Below, piece after piece: positions 8,868 to 17,707 of a stretch of 64,000 nucleotides of DNA (positions within the stretch are counted from its first letter, which is position 1; the number at the start of each line of letters is the position of its first letter). This DNA comes from Bacteroidota bacterium (GTDB lineage Bacteria > Bacteroidota > Bacteroidia > JAHEXY01): the NCBI GenBank assembly GCA_023251875.1, contig JAHEXY010000005.1, positions 124,001-188,000 on the forward strand, written 5' to 3'. The position numbers and the translations under genes were made by a program. Below the pieces are notes generated by a model that was given only the letters and a program-made list of their open reading frames with translations, had not been told where the DNA came from and ran no database searches.

Positions 8868-11318
8868 TTATCGGTATGATTTTCTATAATAAAAAAAAGA
8901 TGCTCCTAATGCCATTAAAATAATAATTAAACTTCCCGCTAAAGCTATCTTTTGGCCCATGTAAAATGAGGTGGGTTCAAACTTAAATTCTAAGGTATGT
9001 GTTCCTGCAGGAACAACCATTGACCTAAGAACATAATTAGCACAAAAATGAGGTGTTAGCTTCCCATCAACATAGGCATTCCAACCCTTTTCATAATATA
9101 TTTCAGAAAATACGGCCAAGCGTGAAGAAGAACAAGTATAATTATATTGCAATTCATCAGGAGTATATTTTATTAATTTAATATTATCCTGCCCTGCCGA
9201 TAAACTATCCGATACATGTTGAACATTATCTTTCTCTACCAAATTGCTGTAGCGTTTATCTACAATAGCAACAGCAGAAGGATCAAAATTGGTAAGAGCA
9301 TTGATCTCTGAATCCGGATTTTCAACCAATTTATAATTATTCACAAACCAAGCGTTTCCTAAAGCATTGGGATTTCTTTGCGCCATTACTTCACCACTTT
9401 TTGCTTGCACTATAAAATATTTAGTATTTAACATATTCAATACCTGAAAATTATTTTTCTTGATATGGTGATCATATAATTCCTGATAACGTCTTAGTTT
9501 AGCTCCATGGTATCCGCCAATTGATTTGTGAAAATATGATGTAGAAACATCAGAAAAAGGATCGACCGTTAAATTCAGCACTCTAAAATCAGGATCTTTA
9601 TCTTTTAAAATTTCCTGATTGGCTTCTGTAGGACGAAATGCGGTAGTCGTTTCTTTTTTAGGAACAAAATCCCTTTCGTTTAGATATCTTTTTCCAACCG
9701 GAATTAAATCAATACACATAAGAATTGCCATAATCCCATATAAATAGATTGATTTTATTTTATTAGATAAATAAAGCCAAATAACAACTGCCGCTAAAAC
9801 AACAAAAAACAATGAACGGAGAGAATCATTAACAAGTGTACTTTTTCTTTGGTTTATAATAGCATCAATAAACCACTGAGGATATCCATGCGATAATAGT
9901 TGTTCATCTCCAACAGAAGAAAAATTAAAAAAGGAACTACCTGCAACAATAAAAAATAGCAGTATCCCCCCTACAATTAACAAAGTAATTTTAAGTGATT
10001 TTAAAAGGCTTCCCTTTTCATTCGCTTTAAATTCATCAATTCTTTTTAAAGATAACAATGCCATTAAAACAAATGCAAAATTGGCAATTACCAAAATCAT
10101 GGATACTGCTCTAAATTTATTATACAAAGGAAAGTTGTAAAAAAACAAATCATTTAAAGGCAAGAAATTTTTTCCCCATGAAAGCATAAACGAAAATAGT
10201 GCTGCTATTAATAGCCATATTCTTTCCGGTCCTTTTAAAATAAAAAGGCCCAATACAAACAAAAAACAAATAATGGCACCAAAATAAACAGGGCCCGAAG
10301 TAAACGGCTGATCACCCCAATATAAGGGTACATTTTGCACAACTTTTTTTGCATTTGGAACTCCTTTTTCTTTTAGTTCATTACATAAAGTAGAACTCTC
10401 CGACAATTCTTCATCACTGCTGCCTCCCATAAATCCCGGCACTAATACTGTAAATGTTTCCATTTTTCCGTAGCTCCAGCTAAAAGCATAGTCTTTATCC
10501 AAACCACTCGACTTTGGCTCCTCAGTTGTTTTACTTGCAAGTTCACTCTCTCCTCTTAATGTAACTTTACCATATTCATAGGTTGTCCATAAATTTGATA
10601 AATTAGGAGCAATAGCCAAACCCAAAGCAAACAAAAGCCAAGCACATCTTTTTATAAAATCAACTATTTTCTTTTCATATATAGCATACCCAAAGTAAAC
10701 CAGCATCATTACCAGTATCATCAAAAATAAGTAATACGTAATTTGAAGGTGATTGGCTGCAATTTCTAAACCTAATGCAAGGGCAGTAACAATAGTTCCT
10801 ACAATAAAGTTTCTATTTAAAACCATCAATATACCGGCAATTACCAATGGAATAAAACCAATAGCATATGCTTTGGTAATGTGGCCTGCTTCTATAATAA
10901 TTAAATTATAGGATGCAAATGCAAATGCAAATGAGCCAATGAGACTAAATAGCGGTTTAAAATTTAATGATAGCAATAGTAAATAAAAACCTAACAAATA
11001 AATAAATATGATTGCTACAGTAAAATGAGGAAGCCCAAATTGAATTGCCCGAAATAAATAATAAAATATATTAAATCCCGGATCTCCCATAATTTGATAG
11101 GCAGGCATTCCTCCAAACATAGAATTGGTCCATTTACCAATTTTGCCCGTTTCAGCTTTATAATCTACTAATTCTTTTGCCATACCACTTGCATGTATTG
11201 TATCCCCTTGCTTAATATCCTTGCCACTTAATATGGGATAAAAATACAGTAAAGGAATTACTGCAAATGTCATTAATACAAATACATGTACTAAATATTC
11301 TTTAAACTGAAATTTCAT
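8868..11318 (-). CDS. YfhO family membrane protein
   Basis: 816-residue polytopic inner-membrane protein with about a dozen hydrophobic segments, starting with LVHVFVLMTFAVIPLLYFYP at residues 9-28 and ending in a C-terminal helix (IALAGSLIIILMALGASFFY). The luminal motifs GKDIKQGDT, MFGGMPAYQIMGDP, and the soluble C-terminal domain with YEKGWNAYVDG and VPAGTHTLEFKFEP are typical of Bacteroidota YfhO proteins. In Bacilli YfhO is linked to glycosylation of teichoic acids; the family has a GT-C-like organisation. Its place beside the polysaccharide genes fits a lipid-linked sugar transferase. The family is certain and the function here is inferred. Confidence 0.88.
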   Translation of the reverse strand: MKFQFKEYLVHVFVLMTFAVIPLLYFYPILSGKDIKQGDTIHASGMAKELVDYKAETGKIGKWTNSMFGGMPAYQIMGDPGFNIFYYLFRAIQFGLPHFTVAIIFIYLLGFYLLLLSLNFKPLFSLIGSFAFAFASYNLIIIEAGHITKAYAIGFIPLVIAGILMVLNRNFIVGTIVTALALGLEIAANHLQITYYLFLMILVMMLVYFGYAIYEKKIVDFIKRCAWLLFALGLAIAPNLSNLWTTYEYGKVTLRGESELASKTTEEPKSSGLDKDYAFSWSYGKMETFTVLVPGFMGGSSDEELSESSTLCNELKEKGVPNAKKVVQNVPLYWGDQPFTSGPVYFGAIICFLFVLGLFILKGPERIWLLIAALFSFMLSWGKNFLPLNDLFFYNFPLYNKFRAVSMILVIANFAFVLMALLSLKRIDEFKANEKGSLLKSLKITLLIVGGILLFFIVAGSSFFNFSSVGDEQLLSHGYPQWFIDAIINQRKSTLVNDSLRSLFFVVLAAVVIWLYLSNKIKSIYLYGIMAILMCIDLIPVGKRYLNERDFVPKKETTTAFRPTEANQEILKDKDPDFRVLNLTVDPFSDVSTSYFHKSIGGYHGAKLRRYQELYDHHIKKNNFQVLNMLNTKYFIVQAKSGEVMAQRNPNALGNAWFVNNYKLVENPDSEINALTNFDPSAVAIVDKRYSNLVEKDNVQHVSDSLSAGQDNIKLIKYTPDELQYNYTCSSSRLAVFSEIYYEKGWNAYVDGKLTPHFCANYVLRSMVVPAGTHTLEFKFEPTSFYMGQKIALAGSLIIILMALGASFFYYRKSYR

Positions 11319-11338
11319 CTTTAATAAATTTAATTAGG

Positions 11339-11593
11339 TTATTTCACTTCTTCATAATCTATATAATCAGCATCGCGATCATTATGATGAGGCTTTGATG
11401 TAGATGTGTTTTTATACTGAATAGAAGTTTCACCCTCTTTCTGCTTATAACCTTGTTGCGTTTGCTGGTAAGGATTAAAGCCCGAATAATTTTTTTTCTG
11501 GGTTGCAGTAGCCGGAGTAATTAATCTTGATAATACTTGCAACACCCACCAAATAAAAAAGAAGAATAAAATGGTTTCAAATACGTCTATCAT
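11339..11593 (-). CDS. DUF4834-like small membrane protein
   Basis: 84 residues with one N-terminal hydrophobic segment (TILFFFFIWWVLQVLSRL, about residues 7-24), then a polar tail rich in Gln, Lys and Asp that ends YIDYEEVK. This architecture is that of the DUF4834 proteins found throughout Bacteroidota, whose function is unknown. It sits 20 bases upstream of yfhO on the same strand and 48 bases downstream of carB. The upstream gap is AT-rich and contains a weak match to the GTTTAAAGTTCAA repeat family seen at 33706. Confidence 0.7.
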   Translation of the reverse strand: MIDVFETILFFFFIWWVLQVLSRLITPATATQKKNYSGFNPYQQTQQGYKQKEGETSIQYKNTSTSKPHHNDRDADYIDYEEVK

Positions 11594-11641
11594 ATTTTTA
11601 AGTTTAAAAGTTCAATTTTGAAAGTTTAAAGGATTTAAAAA

Positions 11642-14551
11642 TTATCTGCTTAAATAAAGATTACGTTCAGAATAAATTTTCTGAAAAAATTCATCATACA
11701 AATCATCAATAAATTGAATGGCTTCTCCTGTCGATTTCATTTCGGGGCCTAATTCTTTATTTACATTCGGGAATTTATCAAAAGAGAATACAGGAATTTT
11801 TATTGCATATCCTTTTTTTCTTGGATTAAATGTAAAATCTTTTACTTTTTTCTCGCCTAGCATTACTTTAGTTGCATAATTTACATACGGCTCATCATAT
11901 GCTTTTGCAATAAAGGGAACCGTACGAGAGGCTCTCGGATTTGCTTCAATGATGTAAACAATTTCATTTTTTATTGCAAATTGAATATTGAGCAAGCCCA
12001 CCGTATTTAATGCCAATGCAATTTTTTTAGTGTGTTTCTCAATTTGATCAATTACATTTTCACTTAAATCAAAGGGAGGAAGCACTGCATAAGAATCACC
12101 GGAATGTATTCCTGCTGGTTCAATATGTTCCATTATCCCAATAATATAAACATCCGTTCCATCACAAATAGCATCCGCTTCTGCTTCTATTGCTCCTGTT
12201 AAAAAATGATCGAGCAAAATTTTATTTTCAGGCATTTGATTGTGAATATTTACAACATGCTCTTCCAATTCTTGTTCATTAATTACAATACGCATACTTT
12301 GCCCTCCCAACACATAAGAAGGACGAACCAATAATGGAAAACCCAATTGACGAGCCAATTCAACTGATTGCTCAGCATCTTCAACAACCCCAAATTTTGG
12401 ATAGGGAATATTATTATCTTTTAAAAGGGTAGAAAAACTTCCTCTGTCTTCAGCTAAATCGAGCGATTTAAAATTGGTGCCAATAATTTTAATTCCGTGT
12501 TTCTCCAATTTTTCTGCAAGTTTTAAAGCGGTTTGTCCACCTAATTGTACAATAACGCCTACCGGTTTTTCATGCTGAATAATATCGTAGATGTGTTCCC
12601 AAAAAACAGGTTCAAAATAAAGTTTATCGGCAATGTTAAAATCTGTTGAAACCGTTTCAGGATTACAATTAATCATGATGGCTTCGTAACCACATTCTTT
12701 AGCTGCTAAAATGCCATGTACGCATGAATAGTCAAATTCAATACCCTGACCAATTCTATTGGGACCTGATCCCAATACAATAATTTTTTTCTTATCAGAA
12801 ACGATGGATTCATTTTTTTCTGAAGTTAATTCATTTTTTAAATTATGGTCAGAAAGAGCACTCATGCTACCGTTTTTCTGATTAATCAAAGTGTCGTAGT
12901 TGAGTGGTTCCTCTTCAAAAGTTGAATAATAATAAGGAGTACGTGCTTCAAATTCTGCAGCACATGTATCTACTAATTTATAAACACGTTTGATATTAAA
13001 TTCCTGACGCTTTTTAAATACTTCGCTTTCTAAACAGCTTACTAAATGTGCAATTTGCCTATCACCATAGCCTTTTTGTTTGGCCTGGTATAATAAATCT
13101 TTGGGTAAGGATTGTATGGTATAGTTTTCAATTTCATTTTCCAACGAAATCAATTCTTCTATTTGATGTAAAAACCAAGGATGGATTTTGGTAATCTTAT
13201 AAATGGTTTTAAAAGAAATACCCATCTTTAAAGCATCATATATATGAAACAACCTGTTCCAACTCGGATGCTCTAAGCTTTGCATAATTTGCTCTTGATT
13301 TTTGAGCTCTTTTCCATCGGCCCCTAAACCATTTCTTCTAATCTCTAATGATTGACAAGCTTTTTGCAATGCTTCTTGAAAAGAACGACCAATCGCCATT
13401 ACCTCTCCAACCGATTTCATTTGTAAGCCTAACTGCCTATCAGAACCGGCAAACTTATCAAAATTCCAACGAGGAATTTTTACTACCACATAATCCAATG
13501 CAGGTTCAAAAAAGGCAGAAGTAGATTTGGTAATTTGATTTTGCAATTCATCTAAAGTATAGCCAATAGCTAATTTAGCAGCAATTTTTGCAATGGGATA
13601 TCCTGTTGCTTTTGATGCCAGTGCTGATGAACGTGATACTCGTGGATTAATTTCAATGGCAATGATATCTTCTTTTTCATCAGGGCTCACCGCAAATTGC
13701 ACATTACAACCACCGGCAAAATTTCCAATGGCACGCATCATTTTAATGGCCATAGTACGCATTCTTTGATAGGTTGTATCAGAAAGTGTCATAGCAGGAG
13801 CAACAGTAATAGAATCTCCCGTATGAATACCCATGGGGTCAAAATTCTCGATAGAACAGATGATAATGACATTATCATTTTTATCTCGCAATAATTCTAA
13901 TTCATATTCATACCAACCTAAAACCGCTTTATCAATTAATACCTCGTGTATAGGAGAAGCATGTAGTCCTCTTGTTAATAATTGATCAAATTCTTCTTTT
14001 TTATGAACAAAAGCAGCTCCGGTTCCCCCTAATGTATAAGACGGACGAATAACCAATGGAAAACCTAATTCTTGTGCAATTTCTTTTCCTTCTAAAAATG
14101 ATTTTGCTGTTTTTGATGGAGCTACGCCTACTCCAATTTTCTCCATTAACAATCTAAACTCTTCTCTATTTTCAGTAGTTTCTATTGCTTGTAAATCAAC
14201 ACCAATAATTTTCACCCCATGTTTTTGCCAAAGACCCATTTCAGAAGCTTTGATACAAAGATTAAGAGCGGTTTGTCCTCCCATGGTAGGTAATACAGCA
14301 TCTATTTTACGCTCACTTAATATTTTTTTGATGGAATCAACAGTAAGGGGTAAGAGATAAATGTTATCAGCAGTAACTTTATCCGTCATAATAGTAGCCG
14401 GATTAGAATTAATAAGCGTTACTTCAATACCTTCTTCTTTTAATGAACGAGCTGCTTGCGATCCCGAATAATCAAACTCACAAGCCTGACCAATAATAAT
14501 GGGGCCACTTCCAATAATAAGAACGGATTTAATGCTGTTGTCTTTAGGCAT
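11642..14551 (-). CDS. carB: Carbamoyl phosphate synthase, large subunit
   Basis: 969-residue large subunit that makes carbamoyl phosphate from bicarbonate, ATP and ammonia for pyrimidine and arginine synthesis. Two homologous ATP-grasp halves are visible: SVLIIGSGPIIIGQACEFDY, PTMGGQTALN and YTLGGTGAAF in the first; VLGSGPNRIGQGIEFDYSC, QLGGQTALKLAE and YVLGGQSMRIV in the second. I use the ATG at 14551 (MPKDNSIK) because the longer frame to 14650 would translate an intergenic repeat. The protein ends at DDLYDEFFQKIYSERN, where E. coli CarB enters its allosteric MGS domain, so that regulatory domain is absent, as in many Bacteroidota. No carA lies nearby. Confidence 0.95.
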   Translation of the reverse strand: MPKDNSIKSVLIIGSGPIIIGQACEFDYSGSQAARSLKEEGIEVTLINSNPATIMTDKVTADNIYLLPLTVDSIKKILSERKIDAVLPTMGGQTALNLCIKASEMGLWQKHGVKIIGVDLQAIETTENREEFRLLMEKIGVGVAPSKTAKSFLEGKEIAQELGFPLVIRPSYTLGGTGAAFVHKKEEFDQLLTRGLHASPIHEVLIDKAVLGWYEYELELLRDKNDNVIIICSIENFDPMGIHTGDSITVAPAMTLSDTTYQRMRTMAIKMMRAIGNFAGGCNVQFAVSPDEKEDIIAIEINPRVSRSSALASKATGYPIAKIAAKLAIGYTLDELQNQITKSTSAFFEPALDYVVVKIPRWNFDKFAGSDRQLGLQMKSVGEVMAIGRSFQEALQKACQSLEIRRNGLGADGKELKNQEQIMQSLEHPSWNRLFHIYDALKMGISFKTIYKITKIHPWFLHQIEELISLENEIENYTIQSLPKDLLYQAKQKGYGDRQIAHLVSCLESEVFKKRQEFNIKRVYKLVDTCAAEFEARTPYYYSTFEEEPLNYDTLINQKNGSMSALSDHNLKNELTSEKNESIVSDKKKIIVLGSGPNRIGQGIEFDYSCVHGILAAKECGYEAIMINCNPETVSTDFNIADKLYFEPVFWEHIYDIIQHEKPVGVIVQLGGQTALKLAEKLEKHGIKIIGTNFKSLDLAEDRGSFSTLLKDNNIPYPKFGVVEDAEQSVELARQLGFPLLVRPSYVLGGQSMRIVINEQELEEHVVNIHNQMPENKILLDHFLTGAIEAEADAICDGTDVYIIGIMEHIEPAGIHSGDSYAVLPPFDLSENVIDQIEKHTKKIALALNTVGLLNIQFAIKNEIVYIIEANPRASRTVPFIAKAYDEPYVNYATKVMLGEKKVKDFTFNPRKKGYAIKIPVFSFDKFPNVNKELGPEMKSTGEAIQFIDDLYDEFFQKIYSERNLYLSR

Positions 14552-14555
14552 CTTT

Positions 14556-14645
14556 TTAGTTATTCGTTGTTTGTTATTAGTTGTTAGGGTTTTTGTTATT
14601 AGATCAGTATTACGAACAACTAATAACGAGCAACTAACAACTAAA
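14556..14645. repeat. Inverted repeat in the carB leader (TTAGTTGTTGG family)
   Basis: Two exact 13-base arms, GTTATTAGTTGTT at 14573-14585 and its complement at 14615-14627, face each other and are flanked by further copies of the same TTAGTTGYT-like motif. The element lies between a TACCTTTG promoter-like site and the carB ATG, so it would fold as a hairpin in the mRNA leader. Related sequence occurs at 18001-18086, 27780-27812 and 37681-37708. Confidence 0.75.
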
Positions 14646-14652
14646 TTCAAAG

Positions 14653-14660
14653 CAAAGGTA
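14653..14660 (-). promoter_or_regulatory. Putative carB promoter -7 element TACCTTTG
   Basis: On the minus strand the Bacteroidota TAnnTTTG element reads TACCTTTG, about 100 bases upstream of the carB ATG. No good TTTG is seen 20 bases further upstream. Just beyond it the 12-base unit GAAATTATAAGG is duplicated in tandem at 14674-14697 on the plus strand. Confidence 0.5.
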
Positions 14661-14769
14661 AGGCTTTTGGCTGAGAAATTATAAGGGAAATTATAAGGAA
14701 GGAATTATTTTTTCAAGAAATGTGAATAATGGCATTACCCATACGTTTTCCTTTATTTGAAAGGCATTA

Positions 14770-15189
14770 CTACTTAGATTTATAAAACATTTTAATGAAT
14801 TCATGTAAAGAGAGGATTACAGGTGGTGGTGTAATGCCGCTTTGTAAAATATGCTTGTCCCCACTTACAATATAATCGGCATTGCCTTTGTAGCATAAGG
14901 CAAATAAGAAATCGTCATTGAGATCTGAAGTATACTTTTTTATCTCCCCAATCTGAATAGTTGTACTTAGTTTTTGAATTAATATTATTGCCTCATCAAT
15001 ATCTTTATCTGTTATATATCGCTTAAACTTTGGTCGGCTTAAAACATTATCAATCTCATTTTCTAATGTTTCGCAGTTTAAAATGAGTAAATTATTAATT
15101 GTAATTATTTCGGCTAATTGATGAAGTTTCTTTCCAATAACAAAGCTTATCCAAATATTTGTATCAAGAACAAAAATTTTACTTTCCAT
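14770..15189 (-). CDS. Putative toxin of a TA system, PIN domain
   Basis: 139-residue PIN-domain protein of the putative toxin-antitoxin PIN family (COG1569-like), predicted to be a metal-dependent RNase. Acidic active-site residues are visible in KIFVLDTNIWISF (Asp9), the Glu of NCETLENEIDN, SDLNDDFLFAL and IVSGDKHIL. The start overlaps the end of the upstream antitoxin-like gene by 11 bases, the normal organisation for this family. A second copy with the same layout is at 48236-48857, where the toxin is interrupted by a stop codon; here all acidic residues are present, so the toxin should be active. The target RNA is unknown. Confidence 0.82.
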   Translation of the reverse strand: MESKIFVLDTNIWISFVIGKKLHQLAEIITINNLLILNCETLENEIDNVLSRPKFKRYITDKDIDEAIILIQKLSTTIQIGEIKKYTSDLNDDFLFALCYKGNADYIVSGDKHILQSGITPPPVILSLHEFIKMFYKSK

Positions 15190-15418
15190 TCTTCCTTGAT
15201 TTTCTTACTATCCGTGTTTCACTTACAATCTCATCTAAAGAAATTTTATTGGTTTTTATACGTTTGCTTAGCTGTTTTGCCCTATATAAAAGCGTTTCTT
15301 TTTCCAGTTCTTTTTCAATAACAATTTTATCTTCTATTCTAAAGTTTTTTATTAAAGCTAAAATATCAGCAAGGGAAAGTTTTAAACTATATTCTCGATT
15401 TAGTGCATTAGCAGCCAT
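15179..15418 (-). CDS. Putative antitoxin partner of the PIN toxin
   Basis: 79-residue, mostly helical, strongly charged protein with a C-terminal basic tail (IVRKSRKNGK) and the segment NKISLDEIVSETRIV. It precedes and overlaps the PIN-domain gene by 11 bases, and a similar protein with the same tail pattern precedes the second PIN gene at 48447, which supports an antitoxin role. A minus-strand TACCTTTATA at 15432-15441 could be part of its promoter. No established DNA-binding motif can be named. Confidence 0.68.
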   Translation of the reverse strand: MAANALNREYSLKLSLADILALIKNFRIEDKIVIEKELEKETLLYRAKQLSKRIKTNKISLDEIVSETRIVRKSRKNGK

Positions 15419-15845
15419 GGCTTTATTTTTTTATAAAGGTAATTCATTTGCATTATTATGGCAAGAAGAAAAAAAGCATTCATTAATCAAGTTGAAAGTA
15501 AAAGGGCTATTGAAAAGGGATTTACGATGAAGTACTATTTATTTTTTAATAACCCTACCGTAAAATTTCGTATTTAAAATAAAATGTGGTATTTCATGGT
15601 AAAAACAAACTAATTTACAATTTCATATTTTTGACCATTCTATTTTAAATAGACATAATCAGCTTTTTTAGTACAATTCTTGCCAACGAATTTTTGATAT
15701 TCCTCATACAATGAAATTTTTATTGACTTATCGAACAGATCTATTTCATAATCCGATTTTATATGGTTTAGGGGACAAACCATGAGCTAACGCTAAGGCA
15801 CATTTGACGAGAGTCGGAAACAAAAAATTAAGCGTTAACGTTCTA
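15419..15845. other. 427-base gap with only a doubtful small ORF
   Basis: The stretch between the antitoxin-like gene and the MORN-repeat gene is AT-rich. It contains the 47-codon leftward frame described at 15640-15783 and an imperfect dyad (GCTAACGCTAA near 15785 and TTAAGCGTTAAC near 15829), probably gene debris or a small repeat. No RNA gene, terminator or other convincing coding region is seen. Confidence 0.6.
15640..15783 (-). CDS. Small ORF, possible gene remnant
   Basis: A 47-residue frame beginning MVCPLNHIKSDYEIDLFDK and ending with KNCTKKADYVYLK. Its composition (Lys, Asp, Tyr and Ile without low complexity) is more protein-like than chance frames nearby, and it could be the C-terminal leftover of a larger gene. 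It has no recognisable domain and no clear promoter. The flanking dyad at its 5' side may mark a rearrangement end. It could equally be non-coding. Confidence 0.25.
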   Translation of the reverse strand: MVCPLNHIKSDYEIDLFDKSIKISLYEEYQKFVGKNCTKKADYVYLK

Positions 15846-17519
15846 TTACTTTATATATTGACGATTTAAACAAATTCCTGTTAAGAAAGGGCAATAATCT
15901 TTCCTTTCGTGAGTATATAGAACCTTAAAATCAAAAGTATTTTTATCATCAAATTTACCTTCGAAACCAGGAAGTAAATTCGTGTCCCCGTTTTTCAATT
16001 TTAGTATTCTTAATACTTCTTCCGGAAATTTAATATGGTATTGCCATTCGCCTATCATAATACCGTCCTCAAATGAACCAACTTCAAATAATTTACCATC
16101 ATCATACCATCGTTTTAGAATAGTAGGTTCATCATTTATTACAGAAAATTGGCTATACACCTGTTTATTTGGCCAATAATTAGTTTGGTCTCCAACTAAT
16201 TTACCTAATTCAAAATGCCGTTTTGCTTTAATAACTCCTGTATCATAATAGTAAATAAAATCTCCATTGCATTTTCCTGCTAGCAGATTGCCTGTAAAAC
16301 TAGCTTGTCCATTGTTATAGTATTCAACCATTTTTCCATTGGCAATATCATTTTTAAAAGCAACTTGGCATTTCTTTAATTCCCCAATACTACTATAATT
16401 TATAATTCCATTTAGCTTTTCTTTTCCATCATTATTTTCTTCTCTATGTAATTTTATTGTTAAAATTGCATCCAATTTTACCATAAAATCAGAATCATCA
16501 TATTTATTTCTCAAAGTTCCAATTCGTTTAATTTCTTCAATTTTCCCTTTGTACAAATGATTATCTAGTAAATATTCATAATTGATAATTTGATTTCTAT
16601 ATATGGAACAATAATTTGACCAAGCCCACCTTAGTTCTGGATAGTAAAGCCATAGTAATTCTTTGTTTCTTATAGTATCTTCGCTTACTAACCCCAAACC
16701 AATAATTCTAGAAGTTAAATTTCCTGTTCTTTCATCAATGTAGTAGTCTTCTTCAATTCTAATGCCTTTGATATTTTTTTGCGCATTGCCCTTGTCCCAT
16801 AAGCTATATGTAATTGGGTTCTGAAATTCTTTTTCATTATATCCCGTAATTAAGTTATCCTGAAATGCCTTTAAAATAAATTGTTGAAAAGCTATTATTT
16901 CAATACTATCAGGTTCATAATTTTCTTTTACTATAAAAAATCCATCCTTATTTTCAGTGGCAGCTCCTTTTTCTTTATATTTCTTGATTTCATCTTCATA
17001 ATTTCTTAATAGATATTTCTCATTATTATTTGATGTATCCTCTCTTATATTCTTCAAGTTTACCTGGTCGTAATATTGTATCCAATAAGGCACATGAATG
17101 TTGAAAATTGGTTTTGGAATCTGAGATATTTTTTTTTGTGATTTCTCATCTGAATAAACATTCCAATTTTGATCTTTTGTTTTCACCCATTTTGAATACT
17201 CAACCTTATTTGAAAAATGTTCATTTTTATTGAAGCCTACATAACGGTATACCCTTACTCTTGAATACTTAAATTCCGAAAATACATAGCTTTCCATATA
17301 TATGTGATTTTGATCTAATGCAGTTCTTTCTTCTTTTGTCCAAGGGCCAAATTCCTCTTCCAAATTGTAGTTATTTAAGCGCAAAGGCTCTGGCGAATAC
17401 AAAACTTCCTTTTCTAGAATAAATGGTGCATCCAAAACATTTTGTGCTATTAAAGAGGCGTTAATTATCAAAGAAAGTTGAATGTTGATTAAAATCAACA
17501 AGTAATATTTTTTATTCAT
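15846..17519 (-). CDS. Secreted protein with YwqK/MORN-type repeats
   Basis: 557-residue protein with an N-terminal signal peptide (MNKKYYLLILINIQLSLIIN, likely cut after LIAQ). The first 350 residues are unlike any family I recognise. The C-terminal part contains tandem MORN_2/YwqK-type repeats of the form YYNNGQASFTGNLLAGKCNG, YYDTGVIKAKRHFELGK, YWPNKQVYSQF and WYDDGKLFEVGSFEDG. Such repeats are widespread in exported Bacteroidota proteins; annotation as an antitoxin YwqK is by homology only and should not be taken as function here. It is a single gene with no conserved partner, ending in AT-rich intergenic sequence. Confidence 0.75.
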   Translation of the reverse strand: MNKKYYLLILINIQLSLIINASLIAQNVLDAPFILEKEVLYSPEPLRLNNYNLEEEFGPWTKEERTALDQNHIYMESYVFSEFKYSRVRVYRYVGFNKNEHFSNKVEYSKWVKTKDQNWNVYSDEKSQKKISQIPKPIFNIHVPYWIQYYDQVNLKNIREDTSNNNEKYLLRNYEDEIKKYKEKGAATENKDGFFIVKENYEPDSIEIIAFQQFILKAFQDNLITGYNEKEFQNPITYSLWDKGNAQKNIKGIRIEEDYYIDERTGNLTSRIIGLGLVSEDTIRNKELLWLYYPELRWAWSNYCSIYRNQIINYEYLLDNHLYKGKIEEIKRIGTLRNKYDDSDFMVKLDAILTIKLHREENNDGKEKLNGIINYSSIGELKKCQVAFKNDIANGKMVEYYNNGQASFTGNLLAGKCNGDFIYYYDTGVIKAKRHFELGKLVGDQTNYWPNKQVYSQFSVINDEPTILKRWYDDGKLFEVGSFEDGIMIGEWQYHIKFPEEVLRILKLKNGDTNLLPGFEGKFDDKNTFDFKVLYTHERKDYCPFLTGICLNRQYIK

Positions 17520-17599
17520 AAAAATGGTATAAAGTGGCTCTCTTGAAGATGGTAAGTATCCATGATGAGTTGTATGTTAATTTTTTGTTTTCCATCTCT

Positions 17600-17640
17600 A
17601 AAAAACAAAAAACCGCAAACTCTCGCGAGATGCGGTTATA
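17600..17640 (-). terminator. Intrinsic terminator of rpmH
   Basis: AACCGCA at 17611-17617 pairs with TGCGGTT at 17631-17637, with a nested CTCGCGAG palindrome in the loop. In the minus direction the stem is followed by the T-rich run TTTTTTGTTTTTT. It lies about 70 bases past the rpmH stop. Confidence 0.8.
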
Positions 17641-17676
17641 TTATTTATTTCATCAGAAATTAATTCATCCATTTTC

Positions 17677-17706
17677 ACCTCTCCTTTGGAGAGGCAGGGG
17701 AGAGGT
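17677..17706. repeat. Dispersed CCTCTCC/GGAGAGG repeat, copy 1
   Basis: CACCTCTCCTTTGGAGAGGC, followed by AGGGGAGAGGT, forms a GC-rich hairpin that ends directly at the rpmH stop codon. Three other copies are in the window: 24910-24946, 45165-45205 (in frame within a gene) and 54688-54728. Confidence 0.8.
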
Positions 17707-17707
17707 A

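Noticed and set aside
14674-14697. Tandem duplication GAAATTATAAGG twice
   Set aside because: Only two units in AT-rich sequence; no function can be supported.
15780-15845. GTTAAC/GTTAGC-like dyad resembling an integron attC site
   Set aside because: The core sites do not fit RYYYAAC and GTTRRRY, no cassette array or integrase is near.
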